Assembly (NCBI GenBank): GCA_963781285.1
Contig: CAWAFI010000015.1
Location: forward strand, 1-64,000
Reading direction: 5' to 3'
Source: CAIWHR01 sp963781285
GTDB taxonomy: Bacteria > Pseudomonadota > Gammaproteobacteria > Burkholderiales > Casimicrobiaceae
DNA: 64,000 nt
This document shows positions 26,503 through 34,776 of the stretch, piece by piece (positions within the stretch are counted from its first letter, which is position 1; the number at the start of each line of letters is the position of its first letter). The notes under the pieces are model-generated. The model did no database searches. It was given only the letters and a program-made list of their open reading frames with translations, and had not been told where the DNA came from. The position numbers were made by a program, and so were the translations under genes.

Positions 26503-28227
26503 ATGAGCCAAGCCATCGTTCGTGCCTGCACGCGCGTGCTCGCCGCCGCAGCGCTCGCCGCCCTCGCCCTCTCTGCGACGCCCGCTTTCGCGCAAGCACA
26601 GAAACCCCCTGCCGCCAAGGGAGCCGCTTTCGATGCCTCGGCGTGCCTTGCCTGCCACACGCCGGTCAAGGCGCTGCACGAGTCCGGCAAGCACAAATCC
26701 GTCGGCTGCAGTGCGTGTCACGACGGCACAGCGGCGCACCTCGCCGATGCGAAGCAGCGACCCGCGACGAAGACCGACCTCGCAACGTGCGGCGGCTGCC
26801 ACCAGAACCAGTACAAGTCGTACGCGCAGATGGATTGGCATCGTACGGCGCGCTTCGAGAAGAAGCAGGCCACCGGCCCCGCGCCGGACCCCGCCTACGA
26901 CCTGCTGATGACGCCGCACGGCTTTACGCGCGAGCACAACCTCCCGCGCGGCCATACGTTCGCGCTGCTCGACCAGTTCGTCGTCGACCGCGCGTTCGGC
27001 GGGCGATTCGGAACGCAGGAAACGTGGCGCTATCTTGCGGGCTCGGGCGATTTCAAGGTCTGGAGCGTCGCCGTCGACCTCTATCCCGACAATACCGACC
27101 AGAAGGTATTCCGGCCGGGCACCGCCGCGGCGGCGAATCCCGTATGCCTGTCGTGCAAGACGCAGGACCACATCCTCGAATGGGCGTACATGGGCGACCC
27201 CGTGCCGAACGCGAAGTGGAGCCGCACTTCGAAGGTAGTCGAGCTCGCGAAGTCGACCAACCATGCGCTGAACTGCATCTTCTGCCACGACCCGCACGCT
27301 GCGAAGCCGCGGATCGTCCGCGACGCGCTGATCGAGACGGTGACACGAACCGACTTCCCCACGCTCTACGCGCAGGACGTGCGCAAGACCAAGGTGGACG
27401 TGAAGGAGATGGGCGTGCGCGGCTACACGCGCAAGATCGGCATGCTCGAGCGCTACGACGGCAAGCTGCAGTGCGGCCAGTGCCACGTCGAGTACAACTG
27501 CAACCCGGGATTCAACCCGAATACCGGCGAAGCGATCCCGATGGCCGACAAGCGGACCAACTACTTCCCGTTCGTCGGCCCGAACGACATCCTGAAGGCT
27601 TACGATCACATCCAGTTCCGCGACTTCCGCAACCAGTTCACGGGCGCAGCGCTGTGGAAGGCGCAGCACCCGGATGTCGAGACCTACTACGGCTCGAAAC
27701 ACGAGAAAGCCGGCGTCGACTGCTCGTCGTGCCACATGCCGAAGGTCAAGGACGCGAAGACCGGCAAGCTCTACACGTCGCACTGGCAGACCAACCCGAA
27801 GAACTATCTCAAGGAGACGTGCCTCCAGTGCCATCACCAATGGACCGAGACGCAGGCGCGCTACGTGATCGAATCGATGGCGTCGCACTACCAGGGCAAG
27901 GTCCGCAATGCGGAGTTCTGGCTTGCGCAGCTCATCGGCAAGTTCGGGCAGGCACAGCTGGTCGGCGTGCCCGAGGATGCGCTCAAGGCAGCGCGCACGA
28001 AGCACGGCGATGCGCACGCGAATTGGGAATGGTGGACCGCGGCCAATGGCGCATCGTTCCACAACCTGGATCTCGCCAAGGAGTCGCTCGCGAAATCGGT
28101 CGGGGCATCGCAGGAGGGAATCAAGATTCTCGACGATGCGATCAAGGCAAAGCAGGCACAACCCGCGGCCGCGGCGCCGAGCGCCACCGCAGGTGCCGCG
28201 CCACCCGCCCCGGCCGCACCAAAATAG
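26503..28227 (+). CDS. Octaheme c-type nitrite reductase (TvNiR-like, ammonia-forming)
   Basis: A 574-residue secreted protein with a signal peptide (cleavage near AFAQA). Eight heme-binding motifs are present: CLACH 48, CSACH 69, CGGCH 96, CLSCK 215, CIFCH 258, CGQCH 324, CSSCH 407 and CLQCH 440. The lysine motif CLSCK marks the catalytic heme of NrfA-type enzymes. HVEYNC (Tyr331, Cys333) matches the Tyr-x-Cys pair that forms a covalent bond in octaheme TvNiR, a feature absent from pentaheme NrfA. The expected reaction is six-electron reduction of nitrite to ammonium in the periplasm; sulfite is a known alternative substrate of the family. The tail is alanine/proline-rich. It is flanked by ccm genes needed to make it and has an FNR-type box upstream. 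Confidence 0.9.
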   Translation: MSQAIVRACTRVLAAAALAALALSATPAFAQAQKPPAAKGAAFDASACLACHTPVKALHESGKHKSVGCSACHDGTAAHLADAKQRPATKTDLATCGGCHQNQYKSYAQMDWHRTARFEKKQATGPAPDPAYDLLMTPHGFTREHNLPRGHTFALLDQFVVDRAFGGRFGTQETWRYLAGSGDFKVWSVAVDLYPDNTDQKVFRPGTAAAANPVCLSCKTQDHILEWAYMGDPVPNAKWSRTSKVVELAKSTNHALNCIFCHDPHAAKPRIVRDALIETVTRTDFPTLYAQDVRKTKVDVKEMGVRGYTRKIGMLERYDGKLQCGQCHVEYNCNPGFNPNTGEAIPMADKRTNYFPFVGPNDILKAYDHIQFRDFRNQFTGAALWKAQHPDVETYYGSKHEKAGVDCSSCHMPKVKDAKTGKLYTSHWQTNPKNYLKETCLQCHHQWTETQARYVIESMASHYQGKVRNAEFWLAQLIGKFGQAQLVGVPEDALKAARTKHGDAHANWEWWTAANGASFHNLDLAKESLAKSVGASQEGIKILDDAIKAKQAQPAAAAPSATAGAAPPAPAAPK

Positions 28228-28246
28228 TGGTCGGTTGATCCCCCTC

Positions 28247-28274
28247 AAAGGCGGGGCGCGTGCCCCGCCTTTTT
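28247..28274 (+). terminator. Rho-independent terminator after the nitrite reductase gene
   Basis: AAAGGCGGGGC pairs perfectly with GCCCCGCCTTT around a GCGT loop, followed by more T residues, 20 bp after the stop codon. It should separate the reductase transcript from the next gene. Confidence 0.9.
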
Positions 28275-28358
28275 CCTCTGCGAACAGCGATAATCAAATA
28301 GTGGAGGTGGCGATCGGATCGGTATTTTCCTCCGGCCGCCCAAGTCGATCGAACCCAC

Positions 28359-29252
28359 GTGGACTCTCCGACGTCGTCATTGCTGTTCTGGGCCATCGCA
28401 GCGGCGATGACGGGGCTCGCGCTTGCTTTCGTGCTGCCCCGACTGCTATCGCGGCACGTTCCGCCGTTGGGCACATCGCGCGTCGCGGCGAACCTGGCGG
28501 TATACCGCAGTGAGCGCGCCGACCTCGACCGCGACCTCGCTGCGGGCCGCGTGACCGTCGGCGATCATGCGCGCGCATGCGCCGAACTCGAGCGGCGGAT
28601 GCTCGCCGATATCGAGGAGGATCATGGCACGCCGCCCGTACTTGCGCCGCCATCGACCGCGGTCGTGATGGCCATCGCGCTGCCTGCGCTCGCGTTCGGC
28701 GTTTATGCGTTGTTCGGCGACCCGGACGCCATGCGCGAGAGCGCGGTGGCGATTTCCGAGAACGGCGCCCCGCCTACCGCGATGGCGCGTGACGATCTCA
28801 TCCGCCGTGTCACCCGGCATCCGCGCGACGGCCGCGGCTGGGTGTTATTGGCACGCCTGGACTTCGAGGCCGGCCGCTATACCGATGCCGCATCGGCCTA
28901 CGACAGCGCGCTCGCCGCCAGCGCCAAAGTCGCCGGCGATCCCGCAATCTGGTGCGAGTACGCCGACGCGCTCGGCATGGCGCAGGGTGGATCGCTCGAC
29001 GGCAAGCCGCGCGAACTCGTGTTGCGCGCGCTCGCGCTGGACCCAGTGCATCCGAAGGCACTGGAGATGGCGGGCAGCGCCGCGTTCGAGGCGCACGAAT
29101 ACGCTGCGTCCGCTCGCTACTGGCGCGAACTTAAGGCGCAGCTCCCGGAAGGCACGGCGGCGCATCGCCAGCTTGCCGCCGCCCTGGCGCGCGTCGAGCG
29201 TCTCGCACTCGTCACCGACACGCCCGGCGGCCCGCGCCGCCGCAACGAGTAG
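28359..29252 (+). CDS. Second CcmI-like (CycH) TPR protein
   Basis: This 297-residue protein has the CcmI layout: an N-terminal membrane helix (LLFWAIAAAMTGLALAFVLP), a charged loop (YRSERADLDRDLAAGRVTVG) and a second helix (about residues 100-120). TPR repeats follow (DGRGWVLLARLDFEAGRYTD, WCEYADALGMAQGGSLDGKP, HPKALEMAGSAAFEAHEYAA). It lacks the C-terminal beta domain of the first CcmI. The start is a GTG with a weak ribosome site. It lies between the octaheme reductase and hemG, so it may be an apocytochrome chaperone tuned to the multiheme protein; that is inference from position. Confidence 0.85.
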   Translation: MDSPTSSLLFWAIAAAMTGLALAFVLPRLLSRHVPPLGTSRVAANLAVYRSERADLDRDLAAGRVTVGDHARACAELERRMLADIEEDHGTPPVLAPPSTAVVMAIALPALAFGVYALFGDPDAMRESAVAISENGAPPTAMARDDLIRRVTRHPRDGRGWVLLARLDFEAGRYTDAASAYDSALAASAKVAGDPAIWCEYADALGMAQGGSLDGKPRELVLRALALDPVHPKALEMAGSAAFEAHEYAASARYWRELKAQLPEGTAAHRQLAAALARVERLALVTDTPGGPRRRNE

Positions 29253-29264
29253 ACGAGCGTCGCC

Positions 29265-30659
29265 ATGCCCACGGATGTCGACGTACTGGTGATCGGTGGC
29301 GGCATCTCGGGACTCGCGACAGCGTTCGGACTGAAAGAGCGCGGTGCGCGCGTGGAAGTGCTGGAATCGGCAGCGCGCGCAGGCGGCGTGATCGGCAGCC
29401 GCCGCCGCAACGGGATCCTCTACGAGCTGGGACCCAACAGCACGCTCGACACGAGCCCGCTCATCAACGCGTTGCTCGATGCGCTCGGCATCCGCGGCGA
29501 GCGTGCCGACGCTGCCGCCGTTGCATCGACGCGCTTCATCGTGCGCGGCGGGAAGTTGGTCGCCCTGCCGACCTCGCCCGGCGCGTTCCTTGCCACCCAT
29601 GCGTTTTCGCTCGGCGCGAAGCTTCGTTTGCTGCACGAGCCGTTCGTCGCGCCAGCCCCCGCCGGGGTCGAGGAATCGATCGCGGCCTTCGTACGGCGTC
29701 GCCTCGGCACCGAATTCCTCGATTACGCGATCGACCCGTTCGTGTCGGGCGTCTACGCGGGTGACCCCGAGCAGATTTCGGTGCCGGCGGCATTCCCGCG
29801 CCTGTACGCCCTGGAGCAGAAATACGGCAGCCTGATCAAAGGGCAGATCATGGGCGCCCGTGAGCGCAGAAAGAGCGGCGAGACGGCGAAGAACACAGCG
29901 CCGAGCTTTTCGTTTCGCGGTGGGATGCAGCGGCTCACCGACGCGCTCGCCCGTGCGATTGCCCGCGTCGAGACCGGCGTGCACGTACGGCGGATCGAGC
30001 GCAATGCCGACGGAACGTGGACCATCGCCGGCGCCCACGGCGGGGACCCGGTCCTGCGCCGGGCGAAGGCCGTGGTGTTTGCGACGCCCGCGTACGAGGC
30101 CGCGAAGCTTGTGCGGGAGCTCGCCCCCGCCGCGACCAAGGGACTCGGCGCGATCGAGTATGCGGCGATCGCCGGCGTCGCGACCGCGTATCGCCGCGCC
30201 GATATCGGGCACCCGCTCGCCGGGTTCGGATTTCTCGTGCCCAAGAAGGAGCAACGCGGGATCCTCGGCTCGCTGTTCTCGAGCAGCATGTTCGAGGACC
30301 GGGCGCCGGAGGGTACCGTGCTGCTGACGTCGTTCGTCGGCGGCCGCCGCAATGCCGAAACGCTCGGCAGGCCGGACGTCAAGCTCGCGCAGATCGTGCA
30401 TGCAGAGCTGGTCGCGCTCGTGGGTGCGCGCGCGGAACCGCTGTGGACCGAGGTCACCCGGTGGACCCACGCGATTCCACAGTACACGCTGGGCCATCTC
30501 GCCCGACTGCAGCCGCTCGGAGACGCCGAGCGCGCGCTGCCGGGGCTCTTCTTCTGCGCCAGCTACCGCGGCGGGGTGGCGGTTGGCGACTGCATCAAGT
30601 CGGCGCACGCGATGGCCGACGCCGTCACCCGCTACCTGGTCGGCGTTCGCGGCGCATAA
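29265..30659 (+). CDS. hemG: Protoporphyrinogen oxidase (HemY/PPOX type)
   Basis: A 464-residue flavoprotein for the penultimate step of heme synthesis. The FAD motif is VLVIGGGISGLATAFGLKER at residues 7-26, with the amino-oxidase-type substrate domain in between (FLDYAIDPFVSGVYAGDPEQ, FSFRGGMQRLTDALA) and the C-terminal FAD-contact segment (LFFCASYRGGVAVGDCIKS). It is the oxygen-dependent HemY-type enzyme, called hemG or hemY depending on scheme. It starts 12 nt after the second ccmI-like gene, and placing heme synthesis beside cytochrome c assembly makes functional sense. Confidence 0.9.
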   Translation: MPTDVDVLVIGGGISGLATAFGLKERGARVEVLESAARAGGVIGSRRRNGILYELGPNSTLDTSPLINALLDALGIRGERADAAAVASTRFIVRGGKLVALPTSPGAFLATHAFSLGAKLRLLHEPFVAPAPAGVEESIAAFVRRRLGTEFLDYAIDPFVSGVYAGDPEQISVPAAFPRLYALEQKYGSLIKGQIMGARERRKSGETAKNTAPSFSFRGGMQRLTDALARAIARVETGVHVRRIERNADGTWTIAGAHGGDPVLRRAKAVVFATPAYEAAKLVRELAPAATKGLGAIEYAAIAGVATAYRRADIGHPLAGFGFLVPKKEQRGILGSLFSSSMFEDRAPEGTVLLTSFVGGRRNAETLGRPDVKLAQIVHAELVALVGARAEPLWTEVTRWTHAIPQYTLGHLARLQPLGDAERALPGLFFCASYRGGVAVGDCIKSAHAMADAVTRYLVGVRGA

Positions 30660-30869
30660 CGCGGGGCCGACCCCTTTCGGCGATTGCGCAATGCGGCGTG
30701 GGACTCCGCGCCCCACAAACAAAAACCCCCGCCACGTCCAAGGTGACCGTCGCGGCAGCGAACGATCAGCAAGGACTGCGCCATGCAAATATTCACATTA
30801 AATATCAATAACTTGTAGTTAGGTGCAGTGTTGTCAGTCCTCAAGTGTAAAATTCCTCGACGTGCTATA
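30660..30869. other. A+T-richer intergenic stretch, no gene seen
   Basis: The segment after hemG has a GTGGG...CCCAC hairpin near 30690-30715 and an A+T-rich stretch (30780-30865) unusual for this genome. I see no supported gene or promoter pair. Confidence 0.4.
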
Positions 30870-31040
30870 GGCTACAATCCAATTCGCCCGGACCTCCAGC
30901 AAAGATCAGGCGTCGCCGGCAAACCCCTCGCCACACGCGGTCCCCCTTCGTGCCGACTTACGCCGCATTCGCTTCGATCCGGGAGAGTGGAGACGGCACG
31001 TTCCCGGACCGACCCGCTCGGGCTCGACCGACCCGTGCGG
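30870..31040 (-). pseudogene. Degenerate partial copy of the neighbouring DUF2007/zinc-ribbon gene
   Basis: The block from TATAGGCTACAA (30870) through TCGATCCGGGAGAG (about 30985), and more weakly to about 31040, aligns base for base with 31083-31260, the 3' half of the gene that follows. On the minus strand it reads LSRIEANAA and then a stop and frame breaks, where the intact gene reads LSRIEADAAQLGTKRCAACG. It is a tandem duplication that has decayed. Confidence 0.8.
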
Positions 31041-31087
31041 CCGCGCCGGACCATGAGAACAGTAAGTGTGTTCGACACCTTTATAGG

Positions 31088-31393
31088 CTACAACTCCTTT
31101 CCGCACTTCCAGCAGAGATCGAACGTCGCCGGCGACTCCTCGCCGCACGCGGCACACCGCTTCGTGCCGAGTTGCGCCGCGTCCGCCTCGATCCGGGAGA
31201 GCAGGATGCCGGCACGCTCGCAATCCTGCTCGCGCTCGAGCCACACCTGCGGCTGCGCGACCTCGGGCGGCACGTCGCCGACGATGCTCGAGGCGTGCTC
31301 GTTGAAGACGTGAGCGCGGATGCCTGCCTGGTTCAGCCGATCGGCAAGCAGGTAGGCGTCGAAGCGATTGCGCGCGGTGTAGAAACGGATCAC
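31088..31393 (-). CDS. DUF2007-like protein with C-terminal zinc ribbon
   Basis: A 101-residue protein. The N-terminal half (VIRFYTARNRFDAYLLADRL, GIRAHVFNEHASSIVGDVP) matches the DUF2007 putative signal-transducing domain. The C-terminus has a CXXC...CXXC zinc ribbon (RCAACGEESPATFDLCWKCG). The start is the GTG at 31393, which overlaps the hutG stop as GTGA, so it is translationally coupled to the hut operon. Its role is unknown. A decayed duplicate lies just downstream. Confidence 0.8.
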   Translation of the reverse strand: MIRFYTARNRFDAYLLADRLNQAGIRAHVFNEHASSIVGDVPPEVAQPQVWLEREQDCERAGILLSRIEADAAQLGTKRCAACGEESPATFDLCWKCGKEL

Positions 31394-32181
31394 CGGGGTC
31401 GCCACGCAATAAGGCCTTCGACCAGCCGCGCGAGCACGGCGCCCAGAGCGGCGGCGCGCGCCGCATCCCAGCGATACGGTGGCGCCTCGTCCATGTAGGA
31501 CGCCTGCGCGATTTCGAGCTGCAGCGCGTGCACGTTGCGCTCGGGCGCGCCGTAATGGCGCGTCACGTAGCCGCCCTTGAAGCGGCCGTTGACTACGTGG
31601 GTGAAGTCGGCCGCGGTCGCGAGGACGTTCGTCGCGACCGCCTGTACGGCAGGGGCACAGCTCGCGCCGTCGGCCGTGCCGAGATTGAGATCCGGCAGCC
31701 GTCCCGCGAAGAAGCGCGGCACTTCGGCGCGGATCGAGTGGCCGTCGAGCAGCAATGCGTAGCCATGGCGCGCGCGCACCCGCTCCACTTCCTCCGCCAG
31801 GGCCGCGTGATAGGGATCGAAATACTCGCGCCGCCGCGCGGCGATCTCGGCGACATCGATCGGCGCCTCCGGGCGATAGATCGGCTCGTTCGCGAATGTG
31901 CGCGTCGGGCACAGCTCGGTCACGTCAGCGCCCGGATAGAGCGAAGCTCCCGAGGGATCGCGGTTCGGGTCGACCACGTAGCGCGAATGCGTGGCCGCGA
32001 TCACCGTCGCGCCGGCAGCGCGCGCGAACGCATAGAGCCGGTCCACGTGCCAGTCGGTGTCGGGCAGCGCCCGCGCCGCCGGCGTAAGGCGGGCGAGAAT
32101 ATCCGGCGGCACGAACGTCCCCGCGTGCGGCACGTCGATGACGAGCGACGTGTCGCCGCGCGCAAGATCAAGGAGCTTCAT
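31390..32181 (-). CDS. hutG: N-formylglutamate deformylase
   Basis: The last step of the HutF-type histidine pathway: N-formylglutamate to glutamate plus formate. The 263-residue protein has the N-formylglutamate amidohydrolase motifs DVPHAGTFVPPD, DTDWHVDRLYAFA, DPNRDPSG and LLLDGHSIRAEVPRFF. The start at 32181 overlaps the hutI stop (ATGA). The in-frame extension upstream is spurious. Confidence 0.93.
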   Translation of the reverse strand: MKLLDLARGDTSLVIDVPHAGTFVPPDILARLTPAARALPDTDWHVDRLYAFARAAGATVIAATHSRYVVDPNRDPSGASLYPGADVTELCPTRTFANEPIYRPEAPIDVAEIAARRREYFDPYHAALAEEVERVRARHGYALLLDGHSIRAEVPRFFAGRLPDLNLGTADGASCAPAVQAVATNVLATAADFTHVVNGRFKGGYVTRHYGAPERNVHALQLEIAQASYMDEAPPYRWDAARAAALGAVLARLVEGLIAWRPR

Positions 32182-33410
32182 CCCGCGGCCCAGTGCACGA
32201 CGTTGCCGGCGCGGACAATGCCGGCACACGGGTTGCCGCCGATTCGGTACGCAAGTTCGGCCGGAACCGCGATGTCCCACAGCGCGAGATCGGCGCGCTG
32301 GCCGACAACTAGCGTTCCGCGGTCGGCGAGCCCAAGCGCGCGCGCCGCGTGCTTCGTCGCGCCCGCCAGCGCTTCCTCGGGGGTGAGGGAGAACAAGGTG
32401 CACGCCATGTTCATCATCAGCAGCAGCGACGTCGCGGGCGACGTGCCGGGATTGCAGTCGGTGGCGACCGCCATCGGCACATCGGACGCGCGCAGCGCGG
32501 CGACCGGCGGCAGCTTCGTCTCGCGCAACGCATAGAATGCGCCGGGCAGCAGCACGGCGACGGTCCCCGCGCGCGCCATCGCCGCGACACCCGATTCGCC
32601 GGTGTATTCCAGGTGATCGGCCGAGAGCGCGCCGAAAGCCGCGGCGAGCGCGGCACCACCCGAATCCGAAAGCTGGTCGGCGTGCAGCTTGACCGGCAGT
32701 CCGAGCGCGCGCGCCGCCTCGAACACGCGGCGGGTCTGCGCGACGCTGAAGCCGATCGTTTCGCAGAACGCATCCACGGCATCGGCGAGTCCCGCGGCGG
32801 CGGCCGCCGGAATCGTCTCGCCACAGACGACGTCGACATAGGCATCGGCGCGGCCCGCGAATTCCGGCGGCACCGCATGGGCGGCGAGAAGCGTCGTGCG
32901 GACGTCGACGCCGAGCGCCGCGCCAAGCTTCCGCGCTGCCGCGAGCTGCCGCATTTCGTGCGCCGTGTCGAGACCGTAGCCGGACTTGATCTCTACCGTG
33001 GTCACCCCTTCGGCTGCGAGCGCTTCGAGCCGTGACCGGCTTTGCGCGACGAGCTCGGCCTCGGACGCGGCCCGAGTCGCGCGCACCGTCGCGTTGATGC
33101 CGCCGCCCCCCTGCGCGATGTCGGCGTAGCTCGCACCCTGCTGCCGCGCCTCGAACTCGCGCGCGCGGTTGCCGGCATAGACGAGATGCGTATGGCAGTC
33201 GATCAGCCCCGGCGTGAGCCAGCGCCCCGCCGCGTCGAGCGTGCGCGCGGCGCGCGCATCACGCGGCAGATCGCGCGCCGCGCCGATCCATGCGATCCGG
33301 TCGCCCGCGATGCCGAGCGCGCCATCCGGAAGAGCACCGTAGGGCGCGCGACCGTCCATCGTCGCGAGATGCGCGCCGGTGATGACGAGATCGAAGGCCG
33401 CGCCGCTCAT
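32178..33410 (-). CDS. hutI: Imidazolonepropionase
   Basis: Hydrolyses imidazolone-propionate to N-formimidoylglutamate. The 410-residue amidohydrolase has metal ligands in DCHTHLVYAGNRAREF, VKLHADQLSDSGG, SADHLEYTGE and VATDCNPGTSPA. The start at 33410 (MSGAAFDLVITG) is chosen because upstream codons lack similarity and run back towards hutF. It lies 7 bp after hutF in the same operon. Confidence 0.94.
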   Translation of the reverse strand: MSGAAFDLVITGAHLATMDGRAPYGALPDGALGIAGDRIAWIGAARDLPRDARAARTLDAAGRWLTPGLIDCHTHLVYAGNRAREFEARQQGASYADIAQGGGGINATVRATRAASEAELVAQSRSRLEALAAEGVTTVEIKSGYGLDTAHEMRQLAAARKLGAALGVDVRTTLLAAHAVPPEFAGRADAYVDVVCGETIPAAAAAGLADAVDAFCETIGFSVAQTRRVFEAARALGLPVKLHADQLSDSGGAALAAAFGALSADHLEYTGESGVAAMARAGTVAVLLPGAFYALRETKLPPVAALRASDVPMAVATDCNPGTSPATSLLLMMNMACTLFSLTPEEALAGATKHAARALGLADRGTLVVGQRADLALWDIAVPAELAYRIGGNPCAGIVRAGNVVHWAAG

Positions 33411-33417
33411 ATTCGAA

Positions 33418-34776
33418 TCAACCCATGATGAGTTGCGCGACCGTCGTCCGATAGCGGGCGAAGACCTCGGCTTCGCGCGGATGCCGCCCGTCGCGGACGA
33501 CCCAGCGTCCCGCCACCATGACGTCGCGCACCGCACGCCGGCACGGTCCGAAGATGGCAGCATCGAGCAACGCATCGGGCGGCAGCTCCGCCAAGGCCGG
33601 GTCGTCACCGTCGAGCACGACGCAATCGGCGCGACGCCCGGGCGCGATCGCTCCTATCGGCTGCGCCAATGCCTGCGCGCCGCCCCGCGCTGCGCGCATG
33701 TAGAGCGCCTGCCCTACCGGATTCCCGCCCTCCGCCAACACGTTGCGCTCGAGACCTTTCAGCCGCTGCGACCATTCGAGCTGTCGCAGTTCGGCGAACG
33801 GGTCGATGACCGTGTTCGAATCGCTGCCCACACCCACCGCGCCGCCGGCGTCGAAATAAGCCCGCGCGCCGAACGTGCCGTCGCCGAGATCCGCTTCCGT
33901 CGTCGGCGCCAATCCGGCGACCGCGCCGCTCGTGGCGAGCCGGCGCGCTTCGTCGGCAGTCATATGGGTCGCATGGACCACGCACCAGTGCGCATCGATG
34001 CCGGCGTGGTCGAGGAGCCATTCCACCGGACGCGCACCACTCCAGCCGACGGCATCGGCGACTTCCAATACCTGCTCGGCAGCGTGAATGTGGATCGGCG
34101 CAGCGTGCGGTGCAAACCCCACGACGGCAGCCAACTCGTCCGGCGCGACGGCGCGTAGGCTGTGTGGCGCTACGCCGAGTTGGTAGCCATGCGCGGTGGC
34201 GTCCGTCGCCAGACTCGCGCACAGGCGCGCATAGGCATCGACGGTGTGCACGAAACGCCTCTGCGCCGGGATCGGCGGGGCGCCGCCAAAGCCGGCGTGC
34301 GCGTAGAACACGGGCAGCAGCGTCAGCGCGATCCCGGCGGTTCGCGCCGCTGCAGCGATCCGCCGCGCAAGCTCGGCCGGGTCCGCGTAGGGGCGACCCT
34401 GCGGATCGTGATGAACGTAGTGGAACTCGGCGACCGCGGTGTACCCTGCTTTCAGCATCTCGACGTACGCCTGCGCGGCGATCGCCCCGAACGCGTCGGC
34501 ATCCACGCGGTCGAGAAACGCATACATCGCCTGCCGCCACGTCCAGAAGCTGTCTCCTGTGCCGCTGCCGTGTCCCGTGCGCCCCGCCAGCGCGCGCTGG
34601 AACGCATGCGAATGCACGTTGGGCATTCCCGGAATCAAGGGGCCTGTTGCGCGCACCGCCTCGCCCGCGGATGCATTCGCTTCGACGCTCCGGATCGTGC
34701 CACCCGCATCGATGTCGATCAGGACATTGCGCTTCCAACCGTCGGGCAGCAGCGCATCGACCGCGTAGATCTTCAT
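33418..34776 (-). CDS. hutF: Formimidoylglutamate deiminase
   Basis: Converts N-formimidoylglutamate to N-formylglutamate, the branch found in Pseudomonas-type histidine utilisation. The 452-residue amidohydrolase shows NVHSHAFQRALAGRTG, FHYVHHDPQGRPY, IHIHAAEQVLEV, VVHATHMTADE and VGSDSNTVIDPFAELRQLE, giving the metal site and substrate pocket. The start at 34776 overlaps the hutD stop (ATGA). With hutG present, glutamate is produced via formylglutamate, not via formamide release. Confidence 0.94.
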   Translation of the reverse strand: MKIYAVDALLPDGWKRNVLIDIDAGGTIRSVEANASAGEAVRATGPLIPGMPNVHSHAFQRALAGRTGHGSGTGDSFWTWRQAMYAFLDRVDADAFGAIAAQAYVEMLKAGYTAVAEFHYVHHDPQGRPYADPAELARRIAAAARTAGIALTLLPVFYAHAGFGGAPPIPAQRRFVHTVDAYARLCASLATDATAHGYQLGVAPHSLRAVAPDELAAVVGFAPHAAPIHIHAAEQVLEVADAVGWSGARPVEWLLDHAGIDAHWCVVHATHMTADEARRLATSGAVAGLAPTTEADLGDGTFGARAYFDAGGAVGVGSDSNTVIDPFAELRQLEWSQRLKGLERNVLAEGGNPVGQALYMRAARGGAQALAQPIGAIAPGRRADCVVLDGDDPALAELPPDALLDAAIFGPCRRAVRDVMVAGRWVVRDGRHPREAEVFARYRTTVAQLIMG

